Shown one piece after another: positions 1 to 8,628 of a DNA stretch of 64,000 nucleotides (the stretch's first letter is position 1; every line of letters starts with the position of its first letter). The notes under the pieces are model-generated. The model saw only the letters and a list, made by a program, of their open reading frames with translations, had not been told where the DNA came from and searched no databases. The position numbers and the translations under genes were made by a program. The stretch is from UBA932 sp031548545 (lineage in GTDB: Bacteria > Bacteroidota > Bacteroidia > Bacteroidales > UBA932), in NCBI GenBank assembly GCA_031548545.1, contig JAVBQY010000003.1, positions 1 to 64,000 of the forward strand. Reading direction: 5' to 3'.

Positions 1-606
1 AAGTTCATGACTGACGGCGTATGGTGGTTTTACCTGTTTTGGACTCCGGCCTACCTAAAATCAGCATACAACATGAGTGCTACACAAGCAGCACTTCCAT
101 TGTTTGTTCTTTATATGATTACTCTTTTCTCTATTATTGGAGGTTGGTTACCCACCTATTTTGTCGACAAAAAAGGGATGAACCCTTATGCAGGTCGCAT
201 GCGGGCCATGTTGATCTTTGCTTTTTTCCCTTTATTAGCATTATTGGCACAGCCACTAGGTGAAGTATCATATTGGCTACCGGTTATTATTATTGGTATT
301 GCAGGTGCTGCTCACCAAGCCTGGTCGGCTAATATTTTCTCTACCGTAGGTGACATGTTCCCAAAAAGTGCAGTAGCTACTATCACCGGTATCGGCGGCA
401 TGGCAGGCGGCGTGGGCTCCTTCCTCATCAATAAGGGATCCGGCGCTTTGTTTGATTTCGCCGCTGACTCACAGATGAGTTTCTTAGGATTTCAGGGCAT
501 TGAATCCGGCTACTTCATTATCTTCTCCATATGCGCGGTAGCCTACCTCATCGGATGGTTGGTCATGAAATCACTGGTTCCTTACTATAAACCCATATCA
601 GCATAA
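1..606 (+). CDS. MFS transporter, hexuronate (ExuT)-like, C-terminal part
   Basis: The reading frame is open from the first base (Lys-Phe before the first visible Met at 7), so this is the 3' part of a gene that starts outside the window. About 200 residues are present, with roughly five hydrophobic segments, matching the C-terminal half of a 12-helix major facilitator. The stretch TDGVWWFYLFW followed by a proline-containing YL motif is typical of the ExuT/GudP anion:cation symporter family that imports hexuronates and related sugar acids. The next gene, an SDR dehydrogenase 19 bp downstream, fits uptake and oxidation of sugar acids. Family placement is by recognition of motifs; the exact substrate is inference. 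Confidence 0.8.
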   Translation, partial: KFMTDGVWWFYLFWTPAYLKSAYNMSATQAALPLFVLYMITLFSIIGGWLPTYFVDKKGMNPYAGRMRAMLIFAFFPLLALLAQPLGEVSYWLPVIIIGIAGAAHQAWSANIFSTVGDMFPKSAVATITGIGGMAGGVGSFLINKGSGALFDFAADSQMSFLGFQGIESGYFIIFSICAVAYLIGWLVMKSLVPYYKPISA

Positions 607-625
607 CATTTTCAATTTAATACAT

Positions 626-1408
626 ATGTCTACAAATTTCTCTCTCAACGGAAAAATAGCCCTGGTAACGGGCGCCTCTCACGGTATAGGCATGGCCCTG
701 GCCAAAGCATTGGCCGGTGCAGGTGCTAAAATCGTATTCAACGACCTCTCGCAGGAACGTATTGACGCCGCCCTGAAAGATTATAAAGCGGACGGTATCG
801 ATGCTTATGGTTATGTTTTCGACGTAACCAATGAAGAAGCGGTAAACGCCGGCATCGCCAAAATAGCGCAGGAAGTAGGTGTGATTGATATCCTGGTGAA
901 CAACGCCGGTATCATCAAGCGTATCCCCGCCATTGAAATGAGCGCAGCCGATTTCCGCCAGGTAATTGATATTGACCTCAACGGTCCTTTCATCATGTCT
1001 AAGGCGGTAGCCCCCGGCATGATCAAAAAAGGAGGCGGAAAGATCATCAACATCTGCTCTATGATGAGTGAACTGGGTCGCGAAACCGTAAGCGCCTACG
1101 CCTCTGCCAAAGGCGGTCTGAAGATGCTTACCCGCAACCTGGCCTGCGAATGGGCGGAATTCAACATCCAGGTGAACGGTATCGGCCCCGGCTACATTGC
1201 TACTTCTCAAACCGGCCCCCTGCGTGAAGAAGGCCATCCCTTCAACACCTTCATCGTAGGCCGCACTCCCGCCGGCCGCTGGGGCGAAGTGGAAGACCTG
1301 CAAGGTCCCGCCGTATTCCTGGCCTCAGAAGCCTCTAACTTCGTAAACGGACATATCCTTTACGTAGACGGCGGTATTCTGGCATACATCGGAAAACAAC
1401 CTAAATAA
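626..1408 (+). CDS. SDR-family gluconate 5-dehydrogenase / KduD-like oxidoreductase
   Basis: A 260-residue classical short-chain dehydrogenase. The cofactor motif TGASHGIG is at residues 15-22, NNAG at 92-95, and the catalytic residues are Ser145, Tyr158 and Lys162 in YASAK. The C-terminal segment with a glycine-rich YVDGG motif is standard for the family. Its closest recognisable relatives are gluconate 5-dehydrogenases and 2-deoxy-3-keto-D-gluconate dehydrogenases (KduD), NAD(P)-dependent cytosolic enzymes of sugar-acid catabolism. It follows a hexuronate-type MFS gene by 19 bp and precedes a DUF4861 gene, an arrangement seen in pectin/uronate operons. Which of the two activities it has cannot be settled from sequence alone. 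Confidence 0.85.
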   Translation: MSTNFSLNGKIALVTGASHGIGMALAKALAGAGAKIVFNDLSQERIDAALKDYKADGIDAYGYVFDVTNEEAVNAGIAKIAQEVGVIDILVNNAGIIKRIPAIEMSAADFRQVIDIDLNGPFIMSKAVAPGMIKKGGGKIINICSMMSELGRETVSAYASAKGGLKMLTRNLACEWAEFNIQVNGIGPGYIATSQTGPLREEGHPFNTFIVGRTPAGRWGEVEDLQGPAVFLASEASNFVNGHILYVDGGILAYIGKQPK

Positions 1409-1414
1409 CATTAA

Positions 1415-1488
1415 GGTACAAGATAAAAGGGTGAGGGTGAAAGGATATTTTCTTTCACCCTTTACCTTTCACCTTTCTACCCTGTACC
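1415..1488. repeat. Degenerate CTTTCACC heptamer/octamer cluster forming an imperfect inverted repeat
   Basis: The gap between the SDR and DUF4861 genes is filled by one or two copies of GGGTGAAAG on the left and several degenerate CTTTCACC/CTTTACC units on the right. A perfect 9-bp core pairs 1435-1443 with 1452-1460, and GGTACA at 1415 is mirrored by TGTACC ending at 1488. The transcript could form a long imperfect hairpin just upstream of the DUF4861 start. No T-tract follows, so it is not an ordinary terminator. Confidence 0.55.
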
Positions 1489-1505
1489 CTTTAAATAGAT
1501 TTGAC

Positions 1506-2690
1506 ATGAAAAGACTACTTTTGTTCTTATTATGCTGCACCGGGCTGATCAGTTGTGCGGCGCAGCCGGAAATAAAAATTACGGTCTACAACCCGTCGGA
1601 CATTGACCGGCAAAGAGAAACGGTGGAGATCAATTTCGACGAACTGCCGCAAGGTTTAGCCAAGCCCGGAAAGGGATCGGTTGCCGTATATGATGCGCAG
1701 GACAAGGAAATTCCGTCACAGCTAATATATGAAGGCAAGGCCGCCGCCCGGCAATTGATTTTCCAGGTGGATATCGCCGCCGGCGACTCTTTGCAATACA
1801 CTATTCGCAGCCGTAAGGAAGCAGCCGTATACCCGTCCAAAGTATACGGTCGTTTTGCTCCCGAACGCTATGATGACTATTTCTGGGAGAACGACCTCAT
1901 GGCTTACCGTATCTACGGCCTGGCCCTGGTGGAAAAAGACGGACCCAGCAACGGGCTCGACGTGCTGGTGAAGCACACGGACCAATTTTTCATGGACAAG
2001 ATCTACAAAGACTATACGGAAAATAAAATATCCTATCACGTAGACCACGGATTGGGCGTTGACTGCTACAAAGTAGGCCGTACTTTAGGCTGCGGCGCCA
2101 TGGCGCCGTTTGCAGAAGGCAAGCTATGGCTGGGCCTGAACTACGCAGGATATACCATACTCGACAATGGCCCTATACGCACCTCCGTACAGCTGAACTA
2201 CAATGCCTTTGACGTCAACGGCACTCCGGTCACGGAAAGCCGGATCTTCAGCCTCGACGCAGGAGCGCAGCTGAATAAGGTAACCGAAATCTTCGACGGC
2301 TTTACCGGCACCGCGCCCGTAGCTGCCGGCATCGTACTCAAGAACGAAGGGAAGCCCGCAGATGCCGGAAAAGAAGACCCTAACCACCAACCCGTATTGG
2401 CGCCCGAGGCCGGTTATATTATTTATTCGGAAGTGGGCGACAAGTCGAAACCCGACCATGACAACGGCACGATATACACGGCGGTGGTATTCGACCATCC
2501 GCTCGCCGAAGCCAAGGTGGAGCAGCAACACGTACTGGCGGTGACCGCTTATACGGCCGGCACACCCCTCACCTACTACACCGGCGCAGGCTGGAGCAAG
2601 CGCAATTTCGAGACGGCGCAGCAATGGACGGATTACATCAGCGCCTTTGCCGGGAAGCTCCGCCAGCCTTTACAGGTGAAAATAAAATAA
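1506..2690 (+). CDS. DUF4861-family lipoprotein
   Basis: I place the start at 1506 (MKRLLLFLLCC) rather than at an in-frame Met at 1431, because 1506 gives a clean lipoprotein leader ending in LISC (lipid cysteine about residue 18) and the upstream 75 bp are repeat sequence. The mature 375-residue protein carries the DUF4861 fold, with the characteristic segment around FAPERYDDYFWEND and a C-terminal AGWSK motif. DUF4861 proteins recur in Bacteroidetes loci for pectin and other uronate-containing glycans; their biochemical activity is not established to my knowledge. It is co-directional with the sugar-acid transporter and dehydrogenase upstream and probably ends that operon. Confidence 0.8.
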   Translation: MKRLLLFLLCCTGLISCAAQPEIKITVYNPSDIDRQRETVEINFDELPQGLAKPGKGSVAVYDAQDKEIPSQLIYEGKAAARQLIFQVDIAAGDSLQYTIRSRKEAAVYPSKVYGRFAPERYDDYFWENDLMAYRIYGLALVEKDGPSNGLDVLVKHTDQFFMDKIYKDYTENKISYHVDHGLGVDCYKVGRTLGCGAMAPFAEGKLWLGLNYAGYTILDNGPIRTSVQLNYNAFDVNGTPVTESRIFSLDAGAQLNKVTEIFDGFTGTAPVAAGIVLKNEGKPADAGKEDPNHQPVLAPEAGYIIYSEVGDKSKPDHDNGTIYTAVVFDHPLAEAKVEQQHVLAVTAYTAGTPLTYYTGAGWSKRNFETAQQWTDYISAFAGKLRQPLQVKIK

Positions 2691-2717
2691 ACTTTTTTTC
2701 TATTCGAAAATTGTTTC

Positions 2718-2725
2718 TACCTTTG
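2718..2725 (+). promoter_or_regulatory. Candidate -7 box TACCTTTG for the 2853 gene
   Basis: TACCTTTG matches the Bacteroidetes -7 consensus TAnnTTTG, with a T-rich stretch at 2693-2699 at about the -33 distance. It would start a transcript near 2731 with a leader of about 120 nt. The predicted start falls inside the hairpin at 2727-2747, so promoter and hairpin cannot both act in the simplest way. Confidence 0.4.
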
Positions 2726-2726
2726 C

Positions 2727-2756
2727 GGTCACGTTAATAGCGTGACCGTTTTTTTA
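2727..2756 (+). terminator. Rho-independent terminator after the DUF4861 gene
   Basis: GGTCACG at 2727-2733 pairs perfectly with CGTGACC at 2741-2747 across a 7-nt loop and is followed by G and a run of T, the form of an intrinsic terminator for the upstream sugar-acid operon. Confidence 0.7.
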
Positions 2757-2852
2757 TCCCTTAAAACCGCCGCGACAACCACCGCTCGTTCATTACAGCC
2801 ATAGACAGAGCAAAACCATCGATTAAGTCTCATTTAATTTTTTTATAATTTT

Positions 2853-5800
2853 ATGAAAGAATCGGGTTTCTCATGTCCGCACCTCAACAAGGCTATTGTA
2901 CTATTGCTGGCTATTTTATGGAGCATTCCTCAGGCCGTCGCCTGGCAGGGCGAGCCCCATCTTGAATTACGCAGCATCAACGGCAATACCGTACCGGCGC
3001 GGGGGGCCGTACTCCTTTACTTCTATGACAAAAACAAGCCGGACATCCATCACGAGATGACCGCCAAAGATTATTGGCAGTGTTATACGCAGGAAGTAGA
3101 CTGCCAGGCTATGCAAAGCATCCGGGTCCGCTTCAACAAAGCGTTCAACTATGCCCCCTACATGGTCCGGATACTGCGTCCGGACGGCAGTGAAGCGACC
3201 GTTCAACAAACCGTGTCCGCTCCCGGCCCGGGCTATAACCCCGGTATCAGCACGCCGGACAATACGGAAGTTATAATTTCCAGTCAGATCCATTATGGAG
3301 AAGATTACATTGATATTACAAGTCCTGTGATGAATGGCTGCACGGTAGAATTGCATGTCCCCGATGACTGGCCGGATAGCATCCAGCTGTTCCGCTTTAA
3401 AATCAGCATAGACGAAACGGCATTCAGTAAACCGGTAATGCATCCCATCTGCTCAACCCGGCCGCAGGATAATTTATTTACCATAGAAGGAAACCCTCAA
3501 AGCCTGTATTGTTTTGGCGAAGGCTGTATCTTCGGGCAGCTGAGCGGCGACGAGGATCTTCCGGTATCGTCCGGCAGCGCCACGCAGGTATTGGTGACGG
3601 AAGAGCGCGGAGTATGTAAAAAAGAGTATGGCTACCTGGCGCTCCCCACCACCACGGTACTGCTGCAGCCAGCCATCATGTTCAGCACAGGCGGCAATAC
3701 CTTCTGCGCCAATGAAAGCATTGAGGCCAGCCTGGCCAATAAAGCCGATTTCCAGGCCGCGTATGTTGACTTTACAGTAGTGGATGCACTGGCCGATACT
3801 GTCGTAGACCACCTGTCGAATTTTTCGGACAATAAGTTCATATTGCATTACCCCCGGCTGAAACGCATCTATGTATACGCACAGGCTAAGAACGGCATGC
3901 AGTGTATCCATAGCAGCGCCAAACACTATTTTGAGATCCTCCCTGTTCCACAGGCACCTGAGCTGGAAGGCATGCGGAATGACTGCGGCCGGGGCGCCAC
4001 ACTGGTCCACCGCAATCCCGAATATGATGTGCAGTACCGTTTATTTGACGATAAAGATCAACTTATCAGGCAAAAAGGAGCTAATTATTGGTGTTTCCGC
4101 ACAGACCAGTATGATGCAACCGAAGAGGGCTTGATAGACAAAAACGCCCACCACCAGCTATCGCTCGAAAAAGGCAAATATCAGGTAACCGCCACCAATG
4201 ACAAGCTCAATTGCCGCAGTACAACCGGCTTTACCATTGCCGACAAAAAGGCGGATTTCAATCTTTTACCGCTTAGCGAAGGAGTGCTGCTCTGCCAGGC
4301 AGACAGCCTTTATAACCTTTTCCGGCTTTTCACGCCGGGGAGCGTCCGTGACAAAATAGAACAGGAAGCCGATAATATCAGCTATGCGTTTTCCGTACAA
4401 AAAGAGGGGGCCGCTATACATGTCAGCGGAAGAAAATTCCTGCATACCGGAACACTATCCCCCAATGAAGACTACAGGGTAATATTAAGCCTCACTGCGC
4501 CCGGAGGCTGCCAAAACAGCCTGGAAAAAAGCGTTAGCGTCATCGCCCGCCCTCAGGCTTTCACGATTAAGGCCAATGGAACCGCCGAAGATTTGCTGTT
4601 ATGCAATAACAGCGACGTAGTGTTGAGCGCCGGCAACAAAGACTGCGGCATTCAGTGGTATTCCGGCGGCACACTGTTGCCGGCAACCGGGGCGAACATC
4701 AACCATAACACGACGGATGGCACAAGCATTTATTCGGCTGTGGCAAGCCTTTCCGGATGTACGTTGAGCTCCGGCAACAACATTAAGGTGGAACGCCGCT
4801 TCATCGATTTCGGAGACCTGCATATGGACCCGGCGCCGGAAGCCTATTGCCAGGCCAACAAGCGCATTGATTTATTTGATTTTATCAATGGAACGGAAAA
4901 GGACAATGTGCGGAATATGAACGGCGGCTGGGGCTATGCCTTTTCAAGCCCGGAGCAGGGCTTGAAGATTGAAGGGCATGATCTTCTTTTAGAGGAATCG
5001 CAAGCCTCCGGAGTGAGCCCCTATACCCTGAACTGGAGCGTCAGCAAGGGCGGCTGCACACGTTCTTTCAGCAAAAAAATCGGCATCAGGACCCGTCCGG
5101 CCAAACCCGTACTCTCCGCCGGAAACCAACTCCTGTGCGCAGGGGAAACAAGCATTATTAACGCGCAAAGCAATGCGTCCTATTATGAGTGGTATAAAAA
5201 CGGCCTGCCTGTCAACGGAAACGGCGCTAAATATACCCACATTGATACCGGAGAAGAAGCGGAAACGCAGTACAGCGCCATAGCCCTGAGCGAACTATCG
5301 GAAAATCCCTGCCGCTCCGGTCTCTCCGACGCCCTGCTATTCCGGTCCAATGCGCCCCGCGGCATATTCAGCCTGGACAAGTCCTGCTACAACACCACCG
5401 AAAAACCGGTGATCAGCATCAGCAAGCCGGAAAACATAGGCCAGCTTTCCGTAATAGCCCGTCACCAATCCGGGGCAAGCATGACTATCCCTGTCCAGAA
5501 CCTGCAGCTGAATATTCCGGCTATGCCGGCCCGCTGGGAGCTGTATGCCATGGTAAAGGCAGCCGATGGCCACTGTGAAAGAAGCATGGCGCTCGGTCCT
5601 ATTACCGTGGCCAATGAATGCCCGGGCGGTCTTTCCACTACAGCACCCTATATGCAAGCGTGTCCTCCCTGTGAAGACTGTATCCCGCTAAGGCAAATCG
5701 ACGATGAACTGGGCGCTGTGTATGAAGCGTACCTGCAACAGTGGAAGGCGCAGGAGGAGTACAAATCCATACTGATCCCCACCGTTACAGGCAAAGACGA

Positions 5801-6023
5801 TATGCTGTCGGTAAACATACTGGTTTCCGGAAAAACCGGGCAGGCGCAGCTGCAGGTCACAGACATCAGCGGTAATATAATGGGGACACAACGCTGTTTT
5901 CTCTATGAAGGCATGAATGAAATAACGCTTAGTCCGGTCATGCGCAATACAGGCCAATGGTTTCTGGTAAAGATCATTTATCCGGACCATAGTGTAGACT
6001 TACTGAAAGGATTCACCCGATAA
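2853..6023 (+). CDS. Large secreted Ig-like protein with T9SS-type C-terminus
   Basis: A 1056-residue exported protein. The N-terminus has a hydrophobic stretch with a plausible cleavage after AVA near residue 30. The body consists of beta-sandwich, Ig-like segments, each with paired cysteines and motifs such as GIQWYSGG (about residue 600) and YYEWYKNGLPV (about 775), as in Ig-like modules of bacterial surface proteins. A Cys-rich linker (CPPCEDC, about residue 940) precedes an amphipathic segment and a terminal domain of about 80 residues with the QLQVTDISGN pattern of type A T9SS sorting domains. I see no enzyme motif; adhesin or surface-layer roles are inference. A lipoprotein and a small beta-barrel follow within 45 bp each, suggesting one operon. 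Confidence 0.7.
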   Translation: MKESGFSCPHLNKAIVLLLAILWSIPQAVAWQGEPHLELRSINGNTVPARGAVLLYFYDKNKPDIHHEMTAKDYWQCYTQEVDCQAMQSIRVRFNKAFNYAPYMVRILRPDGSEATVQQTVSAPGPGYNPGISTPDNTEVIISSQIHYGEDYIDITSPVMNGCTVELHVPDDWPDSIQLFRFKISIDETAFSKPVMHPICSTRPQDNLFTIEGNPQSLYCFGEGCIFGQLSGDEDLPVSSGSATQVLVTEERGVCKKEYGYLALPTTTVLLQPAIMFSTGGNTFCANESIEASLANKADFQAAYVDFTVVDALADTVVDHLSNFSDNKFILHYPRLKRIYVYAQAKNGMQCIHSSAKHYFEILPVPQAPELEGMRNDCGRGATLVHRNPEYDVQYRLFDDKDQLIRQKGANYWCFRTDQYDATEEGLIDKNAHHQLSLEKGKYQVTATNDKLNCRSTTGFTIADKKADFNLLPLSEGVLLCQADSLYNLFRLFTPGSVRDKIEQEADNISYAFSVQKEGAAIHVSGRKFLHTGTLSPNEDYRVILSLTAPGGCQNSLEKSVSVIARPQAFTIKANGTAEDLLLCNNSDVVLSAGNKDCGIQWYSGGTLLPATGANINHNTTDGTSIYSAVASLSGCTLSSGNNIKVERRFIDFGDLHMDPAPEAYCQANKRIDLFDFINGTEKDNVRNMNGGWGYAFSSPEQGLKIEGHDLLLEESQASGVSPYTLNWSVSKGGCTRSFSKKIGIRTRPAKPVLSAGNQLLCAGETSIINAQSNASYYEWYKNGLPVNGNGAKYTHIDTGEEAETQYSAIALSELSENPCRSGLSDALLFRSNAPRGIFSLDKSCYNTTEKPVISISKPENIGQLSVIARHQSGASMTIPVQNLQLNIPAMPARWELYAMVKAADGHCERSMALGPITVANECPGGLSTTAPYMQACPPCEDCIPLRQIDDELGAVYEAYLQQWKAQEEYKSILIPTVTGKDDMLSVNILVSGKTGQAQLQVTDISGNIMGTQRCFLYEGMNEITLSPVMRNTGQWFLVKIIYPDHSVDLLKGFTR

Positions 6024-6043
6024 CATTTAAAACTGATACCATA

Positions 6044-6763
6044 ATGAAATTCTTCTTCCTCCTGGCAGGAGCAGCCCTATGCTGTTCCTGCCTTTCAGAC
6101 CCCTATTTCAATGGGCTGAATACCGCACCGGTGATCAATTCCGGCGCCAACCTGTCTGTGATTGACACCTTAAAAATCGGCAGGAGCCTGAATGCCGGCC
6201 GGGAGGTGTATTACCAGTTTCCGGTCAAGGTGTCCGACATCAACAACAACCTGCAGCGCCTTGTAGTCGCTGCCGACAGTAGTATTCAGTTTACCGACAA
6301 TTCCGGAAAAAAGATCCCGTTAAGGTATGAAACTGTTGATATTCCGGAGTCCTCCGTCTTTCTCCTGTATCCGACCCGGCCGGGTCTGTACAAAGTAAGC
6401 GCCACGATTACAGATAAATTTCAACTGAGCAGCGGCATCAGCAAAACACTATTCGTATTCGACAATTTATCTCCCTTGTGCAAGGCCTCTTCCGCCTATT
6501 ATGAAGTGCAACAGATCGTCTATACTATCCATGTCGACCTGGGCGCTTCATTTGACCGGGACGCCCGCTTCGGCGGGCGGGTTAGCGGCTACCACGCCAT
6601 TTACCACAGCAGCAGCGGCGAGACCTGGAACATGCGGCCGGCCGGCGCTACCGCTTTTGAGGCGGCGGACCTGGCCGGCAGTATCGGCTGGGTGGAAGCC
6701 TGGGTTATTGACAATGAAGAGGCGGAAAGCGAGCATATCCGGATTAACCCTGTCAGGAAGTGA
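6044..6763 (+). CDS. Lipoprotein, possibly TraQ-like Ig fold
   Basis: A 239-residue protein starting 20 bp after the large secreted protein. The short leader ends in CCSC (residues 13-16), giving a lipid cysteine and a probable periplasmic or outer-membrane location. The first 150 residues look like Ig-like beta strands; the segment VFLLYPTRPGLYKVSATITD resembles the DUF3872/TraQ pattern of Bacteroides conjugative elements, in which an Ig-like lipoprotein sits next to TraO. No other transfer gene is present, so a conjugation role is unlikely here. I do not recognise a firm family. Its tight spacing suggests it works with the secreted protein before it and the barrel after it. Confidence 0.55.
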   Translation: MKFFFLLAGAALCCSCLSDPYFNGLNTAPVINSGANLSVIDTLKIGRSLNAGREVYYQFPVKVSDINNNLQRLVVAADSSIQFTDNSGKKIPLRYETVDIPESSVFLLYPTRPGLYKVSATITDKFQLSSGISKTLFVFDNLSPLCKASSAYYEVQQIVYTIHVDLGASFDRDARFGGRVSGYHAIYHSSSGETWNMRPAGATAFEAADLAGSIGWVEAWVIDNEEAESEHIRINPVRK

Positions 6764-6804
6764 TCATGGAACAGAAAAGCAATCGACAATAAAAACAATT
6801 ACTC

Positions 6805-7332
6805 ATGAAAAAGATAGTCCTTATCATCTTATGCTGCGCGACAACCCTATGTGGGCGCGCACAAACCCACTACCCGGGCTCCATTCACCTGTCCGCAGGC
6901 GCAGGGATCAATGATATGAAATATCCCAGTCCGCTGGTAGCGGCCGGTTATGCCTTCAACAGCAGCCTGGCCCTCTCCGGCCGCTATAGTTTTGCCATAG
7001 GGGCGCCCGCCGGCTATGCGTTCACGGAACACAATATTGAAATTTATGCAGGCTACACGCCCCTGCAAATAGACGAGCACTGGTTTTTCACCCTCAATGC
7101 CGGTGGCATTGTAAAGCTCCAGGAGGTTACAGGACTCAACCCGTCTGTCAGGACGGGTCCCGTAAATGCAGGCTTCATGGCCGGCGCCGAAGCCGAATGG
7201 GCAATAGGCGTTTATTATGCCCTGTTTACTCAGGCCAATTACAGGCTATTGTTGCTGGATGAACAGCTCCGGCAGGAAATGTTTTATGGCGCCGGACTAC
7301 GCATCAGCCTCAATGTTATTGGTGGGCATTAG
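6805..7332 (+). CDS. Small outer-membrane beta-barrel, TraO-like
   Basis: A 175-residue exported protein; the leader ends in a cleavable GRAQ motif (about residue 20), the usual Bacteroidetes signal end. The mature part alternates hydrophobic and aromatic residues in strands with Gly/Asn turns (LSAGAGIND, LNAGGIV, FYGAGLRISL), as in an 8-stranded barrel of the TraO or PF13568 type. It follows the lipoprotein by 41 bp. The 3' end overlaps the convergent recR gene by 17 bp, so no terminator separates them. The arrangement of large T9SS-type cargo followed by a small barrel repeats, in looser form, the pairs at 43-57 kb. Confidence 0.6.
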   Translation: MKKIVLIILCCATTLCGRAQTHYPGSIHLSAGAGINDMKYPSPLVAAGYAFNSSLALSGRYSFAIGAPAGYAFTEHNIEIYAGYTPLQIDEHWFFTLNAGGIVKLQEVTGLNPSVRTGPVNAGFMAGAEAEWAIGVYYALFTQANYRLLLLDEQLRQEMFYGAGLRISLNVIGGH

Positions 7333-7939
7333 GGGCAAAGGGCTGACGGTTCTTGATAGAGCGTCCCAGCGTGAGTTCATCCGTATATTCCAATTCATCA
7401 CCAAAGCCTACACCACGGGCTATGGTGGTGACAGGGATATGGAAATCGCGTAGCTTCTTGTATAAGTAATAGCAGGTTGTTTCCCCTTCCATAGTGGTAC
7501 TCAAGGCCAACACCACTTCTTTCACTCCGCCGCGGGCCATCCGCTCCATGAGCAGATCGATTTTCAGGTCGGCCGGCCCTATGCCGTCCATGGGAGAGAT
7601 AATACCGCCCAGCACATGGTATAGTCCGTTGTACTGTTGGGTATTTTCAATACTCAACACCTCACGGATACTTTCTACCACGCAGATCACGGAAGCGTCA
7701 CGGCGCGGATTAGCGCAAATATCGCAGCGGTCGTTATCGGACAAGGTATTACACTCCGTACAGTGTTTGATTTCATTGCGCATGGCAATAAACGAACGGC
7801 CAAAGCGTTCTACCTCTTGCTGCGGCTGCTTTAAAAGGTGCAAGGCCAAACGCAGGGCTGTTTTCCGGCCTACACCGGGCAGGCGCGACAGTTCGTCGAC
7901 GGCCGCCTGCAATAGTTTTGAAGGGAGCTGCTGATCCAT
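7316..7939 (-). CDS. recR: Recombination mediator RecR
   Basis: A 207-residue RecR, the usual length. It has the N-terminal helix-hairpin-helix (RLPGVGRKTALRLA, about residues 19-32), a four-cysteine zinc finger (CTEC and CDIC, about residues 57-75), and a TOPRIM domain starting at ICVVES and continuing through LALSTTMEGETT. RecR works with RecO/RecF to load RecA on gapped DNA in the cytosol. The preceding gene on this strand stops directly next to the recR start (7940/7939), so the two are co-transcribed and possibly translationally coupled. Confidence 0.97.
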   Translation of the reverse strand: MDQQLPSKLLQAAVDELSRLPGVGRKTALRLALHLLKQPQQEVERFGRSFIAMRNEIKHCTECNTLSDNDRCDICANPRRDASVICVVESIREVLSIENTQQYNGLYHVLGGIISPMDGIGPADLKIDLLMERMARGGVKEVVLALSTTMEGETTCYYLYKKLRDFHIPVTTIARGVGFGDELEYTDELTLGRSIKNRQPFAPNAHQ

Positions 7940-8491
7940 TTATTCCTTGCCTCCGGCGCCTACAAAATAATCGTTTTTATCTTTGAACAGTACATTAAAA
8001 GTAGTCAGGCTGCCGTAGATCCGGGAAATATATTGCTGCAGATCCACCTTGTCTTCATCCGTCAGTTTTTTGTGGCTGTTGATGTTTTGCTCCAGGACGC
8101 GCAGGCGGTCACGGACCATCACCAGCTTATGAAAGAAGACTTCCAGGGGAATTTCCTTCGACAGGGAATCATTGCCGGGCTTGAGTAACATGGTTCCGTT
8201 ATTCCAACGCTCCCCCATTTCCACATCATGGTCTATACCATTATATTTATCCAAGATATAGGTCAGTACATTTTCCACTTCGGCCAATGAGAGTTGTTTA
8301 TTGTCTTCCGGCGCAGCGGCTTCTTCTACCACTTCCATGTCGGCCATGGCCGTATGCTTAGGAAAATTCATTTTGCCGCCGCGTTCAAATATAATTTCAT
8401 AATTGGTGAGTGTTGCCTTGTACACAAAACCGGCGCCATAACGTTCATGCTCTACCCGGGTGCCTACCGTCAATTCTTTTTCCTGTTCCAT
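7940..8491 (-). CDS. Conserved hypothetical with N-terminal Tudor-like (UvrD-C type) segment
   Basis: A 183-residue soluble protein without signal peptide. Residues 8-45 (VGTRVEHERYGAGFVYK and the following strands) resemble the small SH3/Tudor-like fold at the end of UvrD/PcrA helicases and related proteins, which binds protein or nucleic acid. The rest is largely helical with a charged region. It directly abuts recR and shares its operon, suggesting a nucleic-acid-related role, but I do not recognise a named family. Confidence 0.65.
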   Translation of the reverse strand: MEQEKELTVGTRVEHERYGAGFVYKATLTNYEIIFERGGKMNFPKHTAMADMEVVEEAAAPEDNKQLSLAEVENVLTYILDKYNGIDHDVEMGERWNNGTMLLKPGNDSLSKEIPLEVFFHKLVMVRDRLRVLEQNINSHKKLTDEDKVDLQQYISRIYGSLTTFNVLFKDKNDYFVGAGGKE

Positions 8492-8628
8492 ATTAAATTA
8501 AAGTCTTTAAAAAAAGTAAAAATACATATTTTTTGGTAGACCAAGTATAAAGATATCACAAATATTGTTTATTTTTACCGTGATATATTTACAATCATCT
8601 GCTCACAAGCAAAAAAAATCAACTCTAT

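Noticed and set aside
6044..7332. Remnant of a conjugative transposon (TraQ/TraO-like genes)
   Set aside because: No other tra gene, integrase, mobilisation gene or att repeat is near; only weak resemblance.
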